Assembly: GCA_019722365.1 (NCBI GenBank)
Contig: JADFUC010000758.1
Coordinates: 1,302,001 to 1,366,000, forward strand
Source: Lithospermum erythrorhizon
Taxonomy: Eukaryota > Streptophyta > Magnoliopsida > Boraginales > Boraginaceae
Direction: 5' to 3'
DNA length: 64,000 bases
Numbering within the stretch: the first letter of the stretch is position 1; each line of letters opens with the position of its first letter. The translations under genes were made by a program, and so were the position numbers. Below the pieces are notes generated by a model. It saw nothing but the letters and a program-made list of their open reading frames with translations, was not told the DNA's origin and ran no database searches. This document shows positions 1 to 11,989 of the stretch, piece by piece.

Positions 1-31
1 TAGGCAAAGTTATAAAAAAAGTGTAGGAAAC

Positions 32-3000
32 ATGCAATGTAACATAGCAAAACCAAAAGAACATAGCCTAAAAAACAAGAAGGTGAGTGATGTAACAGGG
101 GATAAGAGAAGACTAGTGGAGGTTCCATATACTGCATCACTTGCAGACACTCTCAATACCCTTATGGCTAACAAGGTGGCGGCTGTTCCTGTGGCGGCGC
201 CACCAGGACATTGGATTGGAGCTGGTGGTTCAATGATTCTTGAAGCTGATAAGCAAACTGGGACAGTTAGGAAGCATTATATTGGAATGCTTACTATGGT
301 GGATATATTAGCTCATATAGCAGGAGATTCTGATTATCCTGATGTAATAACTGATCTTGACAAGAAAATGTCAGTTCCTGTGTCTTCTATTATAGGACAT
401 TGCCTTGAGGGTCTTAGTTTGTGGACACTCAACCCCAACACCAGGTAATATTTATGGTGACTTTGACTAGTTGATAAAATATAAAGGGAGATTTATTAAT
501 GAATAATATTGTGTGAACTCATAATTACAATTATTAGAGGGGCCTATAGTTATAGCCAAATATTAAACTAAACATACTAGGAGAATAACAAATATAATAA
601 TTATATTAATTGGTCGTCCAAGTCGCTTTGCTTGTACTCTAAGTATTTCTCTAATAGCCTCTCTCAAACTCAACTTATGGTAATATATTTGAAGAATTTT
701 CATGTGTTTGCAATAATAAGAACAATAATAATTATAATAAGAAAAAAAAACTTTGCTTCTTGCGGATCAATTAGGACAAATTTTTGTATCTTTGTATCTA
801 GGTTGCTTTTGGACCTGCTCGCCATCCAAAACAAATCCACCAAACTTGGGTCGTTATAACAAACACTCATTTTCCACACTCCAATTTGGTCGTTGGTTAT
901 ATTGACCTGAAGGATATCGATATCGATGTGGTTGGTTCTATTGACCTGGAGAGCATCGATATCGATGTGGGAAAGTGGGAAAGTGATAACTGAAGAGTGC
1001 ACCATATTGACAATTGAAGTCTATCATCTCTTTTACACATGTCCTCAGTCCTCAATAACATAGGTTTGTCAGCAAACGAAAACGCCAACCATCACTCCAC
1101 ACCATCCCCACTAGCCAAACATAAAAGATTATGCGACTCCACATATTAATTTTCTCGAACTTCCTCTCTCGAGAACAAAACTTTTGATATGATAACAAGC
1201 CAAAACAAAATCTAAAGAGCTAATTAAACCCCAAAAAAATCAACTTATTTCTCCTTTCCCAAAAGAAAGCAAACTCAATGACAAAAGTAGACAGAAACTC
1301 AAGGCCAAACTCGAAATCTTGAACTCTGCAGGGACGATCTGCCGTTTTTGTTTTGAAATAGAGGAAAAGCAAAGAAACCTTTTTTTTTGGAATAAAATAA
1401 TAAAAGTAAAGTAAAATACTAAAACTAAAATAGTAACTTAAGACAACTTTTGAATACTTAATTGAGTAAGATTTCAGTAGACCAAAACTAAAGTCTGTAA
1501 AATAAAGCTTAGACGAAAGAAAACAAACTGATAAATAATGTGTCGATAGTCAAAGACATGGGGACACTAAAATATATATAAGATAGTCAAAGATGATGGG
1601 GACACTAAAATATATATAAGAAACGTCCGACAGGCATGATGATCAATTACCCGTCGGTGCAACGGAAAATAATATTTCAAGATCAAGATATCCAACTCGA
1701 TATCATGATAAAATATATAAAATGGAGATTTTTTGATGAATAATATTGTGTGAATTTGTGATTAAAACTATTAGAGAAGGCCTATAGTTATAGGCAAATA
1801 TTGAACCTAAACATACTAGGAGAATAACAAATATGATAACTATATTAACTTGTGTCCAAGTCGCTCCGCTTTCTTGTACTCTAAGTATTTCTCTAATACT
1901 ACTCTTATAGCATTTTGAGGCACAAAATCGGAATGGGAATTGAATAAGAAGAAATGGGATTGTGAATTTACATGGAGGTTTTCTCAAGTTCATTTTGATT
2001 TCAATTCCATGTTTCAAACAAAAGTACTTTATATATTTCACAAAGATAGTTGATTTTGTTATAGTTTGAAGAGCTAATTGTCGATTTGGTCTTAAATCAA
2101 TTTGAAGTTGCAGTCTAGTCTAGTTTAGTCCACATAGTTACACTTGTTATAGATATGACTTTCATTATAGACTCCACATAGTTTACACTATTATAAAATT
2201 GATCTTAGGAAGTGCCATAAATGTTGTCATATGGTCTCAAGATGTGGGACGGGGTGGAACGTGGACTAACTCTAACTTGGTCCAAACTATAGACTCCACA
2301 TAGTTACATTGTTAGACCGGTAGATCGAAAGTTTCATAAATGTTAAAACTCCAACTATTGTATACCGCTCTTTGAAAATGGAAAATGGCATAAATGTTGT
2401 CGTATGGTCTCAAAATGTGGGGCGTGGGATTGCACACTGCAACTTGATCCTGGTGATGAAATGGACAATGAGCTCTAGTTATAATGAGTACTTATTGGTT
2501 TGTTTTTGTTTGAATAGTGTTCTTGATTGTATGGAAGTGTTTAGCAAAGGAATACACAGAGCTTTGGTTCCAATTGATGGGCATGGAGGTAGTACAGCTG
2601 GAGTGGAACTTTCCGAGTCAGCATCGGGTTACCGGATGGTGACTCAAATGGATGTTCTGAGATTCTTGAAGTCATCAGATGATGAAGACCTTACAAAAGT
2701 AATGTCTCATAATATAAAAGAAGTTGGAGGGGTTGTGGAAATCATATTTGGTGCAAGTGAAAAGGCAAGAGTAATTGATGCCATCAAGAACATGAGAACA
2801 GCAGCTCTAGCTGCTGTCCCCATTCTCGAATCATCAAATGATGTTGCAGAGGATCATAAGCAGCTCATCAATGTAAAGTTCTATGCCTTCTAGTTATTTT
2901 CTATCTGGTTATGTTCTAGTAAGTATGGTCCCGTTTTGGTTGGATGATGAATCGACGTAAGGGTAAATTTTTTATATTTGAACAGTTCCAAATGCTACTT

Positions 3001-3450
3001 AATCTAGTCCTTGAGTGTATATTTCACATTTGCTGCATTGTTTAGCATTTTAATTTGTTTCAAGACAATGTGCTCTTTACATTCTTGATTCCCTAATCAC
3101 TGCAGGCTAGAGGGAGGAAGCTAAAAGGAACATTTTCCGCGACAGATCTGCGCGGATGCCCCATTGGACAACTTCAATCTTGGTTGAGCTTGGGTGTTTT
3201 GGAGTTCATTGAGAAGCTATCAGCAACAGCATTTCACGAGACATCAGGATTGAGGAATTCATACAGGGAGGCTGTTACCTGCCACGAGGAATCACCTTTA
3301 GGCGAAGTAGTTGAAAAGGCGGTTTCGAATCATGTGCATCGCATTTGGGTGGTGGATCAGCAGCAGGCCGGACTACTGGTGGGAGTGGTTTCACTCACGG
3401 ATATGATACGAGTCATCAGGGGTTGCTTGGTTTCGGACTCGTCGATGTAA
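32..3450 (+). CDS. PV42a: PV42a-like SNF1-related kinase regulatory (gamma-like) CBS-domain protein
   Basis: Three exons: 32-444, 2518-2872 and 3106-3450, joined by GT-AG introns with phases that fit exactly, giving 370 residues and a TAA stop. The protein carries CBS-domain sequence throughout, as in the plant PV42 group of SnRK1 gamma-like proteins (about 350 residues). Recognisable stretches are VPYTASLADTLNTL, VPVAAPPGHWIGAGGSM and IGMLTMVDILAHI in exon 1, CMEVFSKGIHRALVP and QMDVLRFLKSSD in exon 2, and VNHV-type NHVHRIWVVD plus GVVSLTDMIRVIRG in exon 3. Family knowledge suggests adenylate-sensing or scaffold roles with SnRK1 and a link to reproductive development; that is inference here. 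The ATG at 32 fits the family N-terminus, though an upstream start outside the window cannot be excluded. Intron 1 is about 2.07 kb and full of repeats; intron 2 is 233 bp. Confidence 0.9.
895..970. repeat. Tandem 39-bp duplication with ATCGATATCGAT palindrome
   Basis: Two adjacent copies (895-931 and 934-970) read GGTTxTATTGACCTGxAG followed by ATCGATATCGATGTGG. They differ at a few bases. They lie in PV42a intron 1. Confidence 0.85.
1546..1620. repeat. Tandem 37-bp duplication
   Basis: Units 1546-1582 and 1583-1620 share ATAGTCAAAGA and GGGGACACTAAAATATATA. They lie in PV42a intron 1, next to the second long direct repeat. Confidence 0.85.
2196..2430. repeat. Diverged local duplication upstream of PV42a exon 2
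   Basis: The block around 2215-2255 (CATAAATGTTGTCATATGG then TCTCAAGATGTGGGAC) recurs at 2390-2424 with few changes. GACTCCACATAGTT also occurs twice, near 2169 and 2291. This is intronic and most likely local replication slippage or unequal exchange. Confidence 0.7.
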
Positions 3451-3577
3451 TATTCATAGGATTGTAGAGAGGGTTAACATTACTAGTATTTATTTTGGCA
3501 CGTTGCTTGGTTTCGGACTCGTCAATGTAATATTCATAGGATTGTAGAGAGGGTTAACATTACTAGTATTTTGGCAC
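3422..3577. repeat. 80-bp tandem duplication spanning the PV42a stop codon and 3' UTR
   Basis: The block starting GTTGCTTGGTTTCGGACTCG at 3422 is repeated at 3502 with one substitution in the coding part (GTCGATG to GTCAATG) and a short indel near the end (TATTTATTTTGG versus TATTTTGG). The first copy supplies the last codons and the TAA stop. The second lies in the 3' UTR and carries a second copy of the C-terminal codons and stop. Confidence 0.92.
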
Positions 3578-4155
3578 AATTCGATGCTTCTGCATCATAC
3601 TAAATAAACATTATATATCGATGCTTGTGCATGGTGCTTGTCCAGCAAGCTTTTGGAACTTAAAATGGCAGTCAATAGCTGGCAATTCATGAAGGAAATT
3701 GGAGATATCTGTTGTCTAAACTCTGAAGAAAGATCCGAGTTAAACCTCAATTTAAGTGTTCATGTCGAGTCGAGTAGAATTCAGTATACATAGAATCGCT
3801 TTACAAGCCTAGCCTTAGACTCGACGTTTTGTAATATTGCTTTTATAATGGGGGACTGCAATTGTTGCTCGTACATATTGCGTAGATCTCAACACGTCTT
3901 GGACTCAGGTAATAATATGCAAATTTAACAATCTTTCCTAAATGCCCATTGATATTATGGTTGACCTCATATAATTATTGCTTGATATTAGGAAACGAAG
4001 ATGGCAATAATTATATGTGGCCAAACAAAAGGCCATGAGCTTGGTTTAGGCATCTAGGAATAGAGGAAGAGCCATGAGCTTGGTTTAGACTTTACAGGAA
4101 GAGTCATGAGCTTGGTTTTTATTTTTAGAAGAAATGAGTAAATATTACAGTGATT

Positions 4156-4430
4156 CATTCGGATTTTTTACTTATCTTTTTAGTTTAGAAAATTTGAATT
4201 TTAATACTTGTATAATTTTATGTCATTTTAATTTAGAAACTTGTCATTTAATATTTTCAATATTTTTTATTGACTATGTTGTTAAATCATATAGATAAAA
4301 TCAATTAACCAAGCAATGATATAGTTTTATATTACTTATTTATGATTTTATATTTTTAATGTATTTTTAACTATTTTTTGTTATTAATTTGTATATATTA
4401 AAAAAAACAATTAAAAAATCGGGGGGAGTA
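4156..4430. mobile_element. Stowaway-like MITE remnant (copy D)
   Basis: AT-rich stretch ending GGGGGGAGTA, close to the GGAGGGAGTA terminus seen in three other copies in this window. It also shares the interior AACCAAGCAATGATAT with the ACCAATGATATTAT core of those copies. The left end (TTCGGATTTTTTAC) is a weak match. It sits about 320 bp upstream of the desaturase ATG. Confidence 0.45.
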
Positions 4431-4686
4431 ATTAAAAAAACCACCTCTAAAATGACAGGCAGAACAGACGATTTGCATCTAATTGTTAAACTTGAAGAAG
4501 AATATCTTTAAAGACACATTAAAGACACAATAAAGACACCTAATAAGAATTAACAAAAAAGACAACTTATAAGCAAGAAATTAGATATACATTACCCAAA
4601 AACCGGTGAATCAAAAGCTTTAACGTAAACCAATCCCAAAAATCAGTATCCATCCACATGATGACATGAAGATTGCTTAAACCAAA

Positions 4687-4693
4687 TTATAAA
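4687..4693 (+). promoter_or_regulatory. TATA box of the desaturase gene
   Basis: TATAAAT lies 63 bp upstream of the ATG at 4750. This leaves room for a transcription start about 30 bp downstream and a short 5' leader. Confidence 0.55.
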
Positions 4694-4749
4694 TAGTTAA
4701 TCAAATTAAACAAGACTAAAATCTCAAAAATAAAAACAAACCAAGAAAC

Positions 4750-6706
4750 ATGGCTTCCTTACAATCTCCAATAATGAAAGAAAATGAGAAAGATTCAAAC
4801 ATTGGTAGAACTATACCATCTGATGTGGTGGTGAAGAGGAAGAGAAATTTGTTTTGGGACAGAAAATGGAGTTTGTTTGATATTCGAAGAGCTGTTGGAG
4901 TGGGGTTATTGCATTTGCTTTGTGTTTTTGCTCCTTTTACATTTAGTTGGGATGCATTTTTTCTTGCATTTGGATTGTATGTGATCACTGGTCTTTTGGG
5001 TATCACTCTTTCTTTTCATAGGAATTTATCTCATGGAAGCTTCAAACTTCCGAAATGGCTTGAATATTTATTTGCCTACTGTGGCCTTCATGCACTGCAG
5101 GTATGAGTTTCCATACTCTGTAACTATAATTTAATTTATATTGAAAAGGGTCGAGCCATAAAACACAAGAGTTTTATATGGTGCGAGTTATTAATGCTAT
5201 TATCAATCAATTTTAAAGTATCATATATGGTGTTTTTACAGTATGAATCTTGATTATTTTTTTTTAATAAAAAATAGTAAAACAAATATAAATGACCTAT
5301 TATGTATGCACTTAAAAAAATATATATGTATGAAGATTTATGCCTTTATACATTCTATTTTTTCTGATTAATTAATATTGTTAACAATTATTAAGCCTTC
5401 CTAAATTCTTGATTAATGTATGAGCTCGAGTTGTAGAGGCTAGGTTCAATAAATTAAATTTGATGCAACAATAATGTTCATAAGTCTGTAATATATTTGT
5501 GTTCATATTTGTAGGGGGATCCTATTGAATGGGTGAGTACCCACAGAACTCACCATCAGTTTACAGATTCTGAAAAAGACCCACATAGTCCTATTGAAGG
5601 ATTTTGGTTCAGTCACATTGGTTGGGTATTCGATTCTGAAAATTTGGCTGAAAAGGTAACAATTTATGTTGTTTTCTCTTATTATCACACATAAATTTGA
5701 CGACAATTGATTAAGTTAACAGTATTAAGTTTTTTTTAGACCCCTAAGGTAGAATTAGGTTATTAAGGTTAAAAGTTTAAGTATTATTAATACTTTTATT
5801 TCGTGTTACTATATTAATTTTTATAATTCAAGTATTGTGTAATTGTCCACTCAATACTGATGGTGACAAAAAAATGCATTGTCGGATATACAAATCAATA
5901 TACGATGGAGTTCATAATTTTTTTTTTCCTAGGAATGTTTAAGAAATGCTCTTAATCAGTCATGTGGTTCAATACATAACGACATATACTATTATGCTAT
6001 TGATATTTTTTTGCAAAACACAATTGCAGTGTGGAAAGACCAAGAATGCTTGGGACTTAGAGAAGCAACCTTTCTATAGATTTCTACAGAACACATACAT
6101 TTTGCATCCTCTGGCCCTTGGACTTATACTCTACGCTATGGGAGGATTTTCGTTTATTGTTTGGGGAATGGTAAGTGAAACTAACCAATTATTTCAATTC
6201 CCTTCATTTAGGTAGATTAATCAATTATTTTTGTTTGACAATAATCATTATGCATAAAAATATAGGGTGTACGAACAGTGTGGTTATATCACATAACTTG
6301 GTTAGTGAATTCAGCTTGCCATACGTGGGGAATACAGAGTTGGAACACTGGTGATCTATCCAGAAATAACTGGTAAATAATCTTTATCAATAAATAACTA
6401 ATTATCGATTTGGTCTAAGATAACGAGATTAAGTTACACTTTAATCACAAATACTTATATTGTTGTATATTAGCCAAAAATGATAATTGTATGTTATTGA
6501 TGATTAGGTGGGTGGCTATTTTTGCATTTGGAGAGGGTTGGCATAACAACCACCATGCTTTTCAATATTCTGCTAGACATGGGCTAGAGTGGTGGCAATT
6601 AGATATGACATGGTATGTTGTGAGGATCCTTCAGACAATTGGATTGTCCACCAATATTAGACTGCCAAATGAAACTTGGAAGACTAGGATGGCCCTTAAT
6701 AGTTGA
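4750..6706 (+). CDS. FAD5/ADS-type membrane acyl desaturase
   Basis: Five exons: 4750-5100, 5515-5655, 6030-6170, 6266-6372 and 6508-6706, all with GT-AG borders and matching phases, encoding 312 residues. The three diiron histidine boxes are intact: HRNLSH (90-95), HRTHH (127-131) and HNNHH (259-263). [16 protein letters not shown] follows box II, as in this family. Hydrophobic segments lie near residues 48-88, and more follow in exons 3-4. The family introduces a cis double bond into acyl-CoA or acyl-lipid chains, using O2 and an electron donor. The length and the short N-terminus without a clear transit peptide resemble ER-type ADS proteins (about 305 residues) more than plastidial FAD5 (about 370). 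The residue after box I is Gly (HGSF) where I expect Arg. Confidence 0.93.
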
Positions 6707-7700
6707 GTGTGGATTCATAACCATTAATTGGATCATATGCTAGTATGCTAGTAATGCTACTATAGATTGGTAACACTGGGGTTTCTATATAGTCCAATAA
6801 TATTATGCTATTGTTAATTTGTTATGCATATGATGAGTTCATCTACTCAATGTAAGAAAGTATATATTGATTCTTGTAATAATAGTACATGCTGCCCATT
6901 TCGTTGTAAATAGTAGTCAAATAAATTAAAATATTACGGAGTATATTGCTATACATTTAAACAAATATTGATGTTAAAACAAAATTTAAAAAACTAAGCC
7001 ATTACATATTATCATGTCAAAATATTATATAGTCTAGTGATTAAACTAGTAAATATTTGTACAGTAGAACTTATTGATAAAAATGATACCAAGTCGTTCA
7101 AATAATATTAATAATAGAGGTTGTACAACATATATAAACTGAAAAATGATGGGCCATTTGGGGGTTTGAAATAGTACTAAAATTTTTTAGGATATTTTTT
7201 ATACAATTAATAAAGAATTTGCAAAAAAAATCATATTATGGAATAAATTTATTTTCTAAAATGAGTAAATGTTGTCTTAAATTGATCCTTTAAACGTTTC
7301 ATATATTGTGATTTGATTGTAATGAACTATCAAAATAAATTTAGAGTGATTAAAGTGATAATGAATTGGTAAAAAATTTTTTGGACACTATTAAAAGTTG
7401 AAGACAACTAAGACCATGAGGATGGCTTTATAACATATTTATCAATTAGACTATCAAAACATTTTTTTGATGATTTGGTTGAACTACCACCAACATATTG
7501 AGTTTCGCTCTAGGGCCAACAATCGAAATTCAATATTGAATGCCATTTTGAGATGCAAAGGTGTCCATGTAAGAGCGATATATGTAATCGCGTCATGAAC
7601 GCATATAATCGTTCAATAATTGCTTTGTTAGCATAATAATAGCATGTTCTTATCGTTTTAGGACAATTTTCTATATATGCATGCAGATTTCAGAATCAAA
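6707..7700. other. AT-rich intergenic region, no gene seen
   Basis: This holds the desaturase 3' flank and AT-rich sequence with frequent stops in all frames. I see no open frame, RNA gene or well-formed repeat. Confidence 0.6.
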
Positions 7701-7919
7701 ATCCATGGACTACATTACAAAAGGCTAATTAATTATTTCCCATAATGATAGAAATATATTGTTTAAAAATATAGAGAAAAGGTGAGAGAGCTAGTTTGCG
7801 CGAAATAATTCCGCACCTGTTTTTCTTTTTATATATGCTTTTAGGATCCCACAGGCCACAACAGACACATAGATAAGTACCAAAGCATTTGGAGGGATAA
7901 TTTTCTTTTATTTTCAAAC

Positions 7920-8110
7920 GGATGGGAGACGGGAAAGAGATCACCTATAAACAGATTTTTGTGCAAACACATGTAAATAAGGCCTCAATCCATTGGAAAT
8001 ATCTTTGGATTTGAGCTAAGCGGATGGGAGACGGGGAAAAGATGCTGCCGAAACATATTTTGAGCAAACCGTATATGAGCCTTTTGTGCAATACATGTAA
8101 GCGAGTCTGT
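7920..8110. repeat. Diverged ~100-bp direct duplication
   Basis: CGGATGGGAGACGGG occurs at 7920 and again at 8021. Each is followed by related sequence (GTGCAAACACATGTAA versus GTGCAATACATGTAA). Small open frames here are not recognisable proteins. Confidence 0.65.
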
Positions 8111-9109
8111 CAATTTAAAATACATTTATTCGGATCGATCAGTGTCATCTCAAAACCCACGTCCGTCCCGTCCCAAACATTCATATCTCGAACCGAGACA
8201 TACCTTTACATGACCTGCAACACGCTTTTCTCTATATGAGACATATTCACGTAGCCACATGTGCGTTAACTTTCTCTTTGCCTCTGCAATTAAAACATAC
8301 ATTTTCGCTTGGTATTTGTATGTTCACTTTGGTATTTGAATGTTCACTTGCAAGTATTGAGAGTATATTTGTTAATGCTTTAAATATGAAGATTTAACAC
8401 TTTGATTATCTTTAATTGTGGTTGTTCTTGTGTATGTCATTTCATCGTTGTTGCATCAACGAGTTTTGATGGTGCATTGAACATTAATGTGAGCAGTTCG
8501 ATTTGGTACTTTTCTTTAGAGATCCCTTCCGTACTTTGCACATATTCAGACATCTATAAGTTGTGTATTTGATGTGCTTGTGTTAGTTCAAGCTTTTCTT
8601 AGCTTAGTTGATATGAAAAATATTCACATAGAGACCTTCAGTTAAAATATTTGATGAGTTGTGCTAATATCTTAGATCTCTTTTGGAAGTTTGGAACTTT
8701 TTCTGCAGACAAGCTAGTAAAATGTTGAATAAAGTTATTATAGCAGTAGTTCTATTTTCATTTTGTACTTTTTTCTATTCGAAACATGAATTGGGTTGGA
8801 AGAAAATTTACTCCAATTTATAAATATGAATTTGGCGCTTAGTAGGAATAATAATAGTGTGTTATTCTTACTTATAAGCTTTTATTTCCCTATAAGTGAT
8901 TACAATATTCTCCTTACTGAAACAACCTGGTGGAAGTTGTCTCCTTTCTAAGTAGAAAAATTATTATCTTAAGTCCCCCCATACCATTCTTCATATGACT
9001 GACCGTGGCCATAATTATCTTTGGTGTTAGAGTGATGATTGCGTATTGGTGTGGTTGACTCTATATTGATTTGTTCATTGGTTATATATTTATTATGTTT
9101 TTCATCAGA

Positions 9110-9300
9110 GAATTATAAGGTTGCTATCTTGAAGTACATGCCTGATGAAGCTAGATTGCTAAAAGCACTCTGAACTACCGGATAGCATGAGGCTCAGTAA
9201 GGGTTATTCTTTGGAGGACTTCGATGAAATAATAGCAAGTGAGGCCATTCACAGCCGAGGTTTGAGTAGAAGACCATTGACAAGATTTAGATTTTTATAG
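9110..9300 (+). pseudogene. Possible decayed coding fragment, unidentified
   Basis: One frame reads KVAILKYMPDEARLLKA and then stops. The frame one base over continues ELPDSMRLSKGYSLEDFDE and IIASEAIHSRGLSRRPLTR to a stop. The composition is protein-like and unlike the surrounding AT-rich DNA. I do not recognise the family; it could be a chance pair of frames. Confidence 0.3.
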
Positions 9301-9319
9301 GTAGAGATATATTATTCTT

Positions 9320-11100
9320 ATTTGTTAATCATTTTTCTGCCTTAGAATTATAATATTTACAAGAGTGATATTCGTGTCATGTGTAATGAAACAAGCAATA
9401 TAATAGCATTCAATGTGGCAGTATTGTATGAGATTTTATGCTTAATATCCGTATTGTGCAATAAAATTATCTTGTTTTTCACCCAAAATAACCATAAAAG
9501 TCTTATGATATAAAAGTTATTTGGATAATGATAAATAACATATATGATTTGTATCATGATTATAAAAATTATTCAATTAATATACAAAAAGAAAAGAAAT
9601 GGAGTAGATGAACTTTATTCCATTTGATAAGAAATTTATTGATGTGAATAGACTAGAGATCACAGAACATGTAAACCTGGAAGTCATTATAAGGACATAA
9701 CAAAAGTTTATTCCAAGATGAATGGAATCATGTAAGTAGGATACATTGTGGAGTTATTTTAAAACACAAGATCATATAGTGCTTCTATATAGAAAATAAG
9801 CAAATAATCTGAACAAGTCTTTGCTTGCTCGCCGATTTGCTAATGTTATAGCCTTTTCGGTATCCTCGGTTCAGCGACAAATTCCACATAATGTTTGAAT
9901 AATTAAGGCACTTATTTAGCAACACGACTAGATTCAAATCAGCGAACTATCGTTAGACTGCGATATTTGAGATTCCATTTGATATATATTCTCATGAGTT
10001 TCCTTTGAGCGTTACTTCAGCGCATTGAATCGGAAAATGGTTCCAACCGTATCGGCGCTAATTAATCTATACTCAACGTCCCCAATTATTTTGTTTATCA
10101 AAGAACAACACAAATAAAATTTCTGAGAATATATAATGAACTATGCTTTTCAAAGTATATGTACTCAAATTTGTGTTCCTATAATTTTTATATATACTCA
10201 AATTTAATATTACACGTATGTATGAAACGTTGAAGTATATATTATGATTTTAAATTATACATGTACTGTTCGTGTTTCACAGAGTACATATATGTACTCC
10301 AATACATTTACGCTTTAGCTTAATAGGTCTAACAATTTGTTGGAAGTATAAATGTCTTGAAATTTGTGTGACTAGAGTACTTATATAGTCTTTGAACATT
10401 TATCTGTATTACTACTGTTAAGTATCTTGAGTATTATGTATAAATATTAAAAGTGTATTTAAGTACAATATACTATGAGCACATATGCACACATATCATT
10501 TATGAAATGAGCATTCAAAGTATTTATGTATTGATTATATATTTTGAATATATGTACTCACCAATATATTTATATACATCCATCCACATAATATATTTAC
10601 CAAAATATATGAACTTCAAAATGTGTGTTTTGAATACATATAACTTGAATATATTTACGCTTTCACTACAACAAAGTATCTTAATTATAAGTTACTCAAA
10701 TATGTGTCTCTTGAAGTACCAAACATACTTTCTAGTACAAATATATTCGATTTAATCAAAAGAATTTTAAACAAAATTTAGTTTAGTTACTAAAACAAAT
10801 TAACAATTATTTGGAAATATGAAAATTCGATCTCATAAAAATGCCCACTTAAACAATTTAGATTGTACATGAATTTACTCATTCAAATTATATATATATA
10901 TAAATTAAATATATAATGGTGTTAAACAGTGAAATATTTTCGGATTTAACGTATTGGCATTAGAATTCTGATGACTTACTAAGTGCACTAAAATAATCAT
11001 ATATTAAATGTAATATTCGGTTAATATTATTTAATATATTATAACTAATCTAATTTTTCATAAGAGGTCACATCTGAGCAGTAAACCGAACTATATAATA
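9320..11100. other. AT-rich region with scattered GTACTC motifs
   Basis: No credible gene. From about 10140 to 10760 the sequence repeats variants of ATATGTACTCAAATTTG and TGTACTC next to ATATATTTA. The same vocabulary returns at 11990-12430. Open frames here are low-complexity Tyr/Ile-rich translations of the AT repeats. Confidence 0.5.
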
Positions 11101-11206
11101 AATATATTATAAAATTCCGAGTATAAGTGAGGCGTGAAGGAAACATTAAGGACGGAAAATCGGGCGAAGACTCGTTTGAGTCGGTTGTGGGCGGTGGAAG
11201 AGATGA

Positions 11207-11370
11207 GATTTGAGGTTTTATATCCTCAAATCTGCCAATTTGCCCTATTTAAGTGGCTTAATTGATACAACAAAAACTAATGCTCATATTTTGGTTTACA
11301 AGAAATCAAAAACTCTCTCAGCAACTGATATAGCGAAACCCCTGGGAAGAAAAAACAAAGGTTTTCTTCC
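11207..11370. repeat. Two short perfect hairpins
   Basis: GATTTGAGG (11207-11215) pairs with CCTCAAATC (11224-11232) across an 8-base loop. GGAAGAAAA (11345-11353) pairs with TTTTCTTCC (11362-11370) across 8 bases. A 79-codon open frame (11210-11449) spans both; I do not recognise its product and doubt it is a gene. The region resembles retroelement LTR sequence, but no partner LTR was found. Confidence 0.5.
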
Positions 11371-11989
11371 ATCTTTGATTCTAGTTTATACTTTTAAGCG
11401 TTCTAGTAAGCGTCTGATAGTTCGGACAATTTCTTTGATGTGTGCCTGATCTTAGTGATACTGCTTGGATATTGTCAGGCAATTCAATTACTGCTGACTG
11501 ACTTGATATAATGAAAATCGAATGCCAGCGTTTAGCCAATTTTGTTTATTGTTTTGTACAATCCGTGGCGTTACCGGAAGTATCGTTAAGTTTTAGAACT
11601 TGATTATACGTTTAAGAACACGACAACAATAACCTTATAAGTTTTTTACTTTATTGAGCCATCATTGATACTTCTAACATCTTAGCCAAAAAACTTGAAC
11701 GAAACCATATTCTAAATTATTTGAACTACCTCAAAATTTAAAGTGAATATAAAATTTTAAAGGAAAAACTAACCATGGATTTATTTTTACATGATAATCA
11801 CATTTCATGAGTTATGACTTCACTACATTAATCGGTGTGTCAATAACTAAATCCTTATACTAAATAAAACAAAGTCAAACACGATTCAGGCTTCAGCAGG
11901 AATCATAAATTTGGTATCGTAATAAACAAACAAGAAAAATGCAAGAAAGCTCATTTGACCGTCGAATACGATGTCTGAAAGAGTATATT

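Larger units (their letters stand above)
472..1898. mobile_element. Candidate TRIM-like element (paired ~190-bp direct repeats) in PV42a intron 1
   Basis: Two direct repeats, 472-656 and 1706-1898, begin TGATAAAATATA and end CTCTAATA. They share long blocks, including TGAATAATATTGTGTGAA, AAACATACTAGGAGAATAAC and TCTAAGTATTTCTCTAATA. They flank about 1.05 kb with no open reading frame of note. This looks like the short LTRs of a terminal-repeat retrotransposon in miniature, but no primer-binding site or target duplication is clear. A segmental duplication would look the same. It lies entirely inside the intron. Confidence 0.45.

Noticed and set aside
10453..10755. 100-codon open frame rich in Tyr and Ile
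   Set aside because: It is a translation of an AT repeat field, with no motif or codon bias of a gene.
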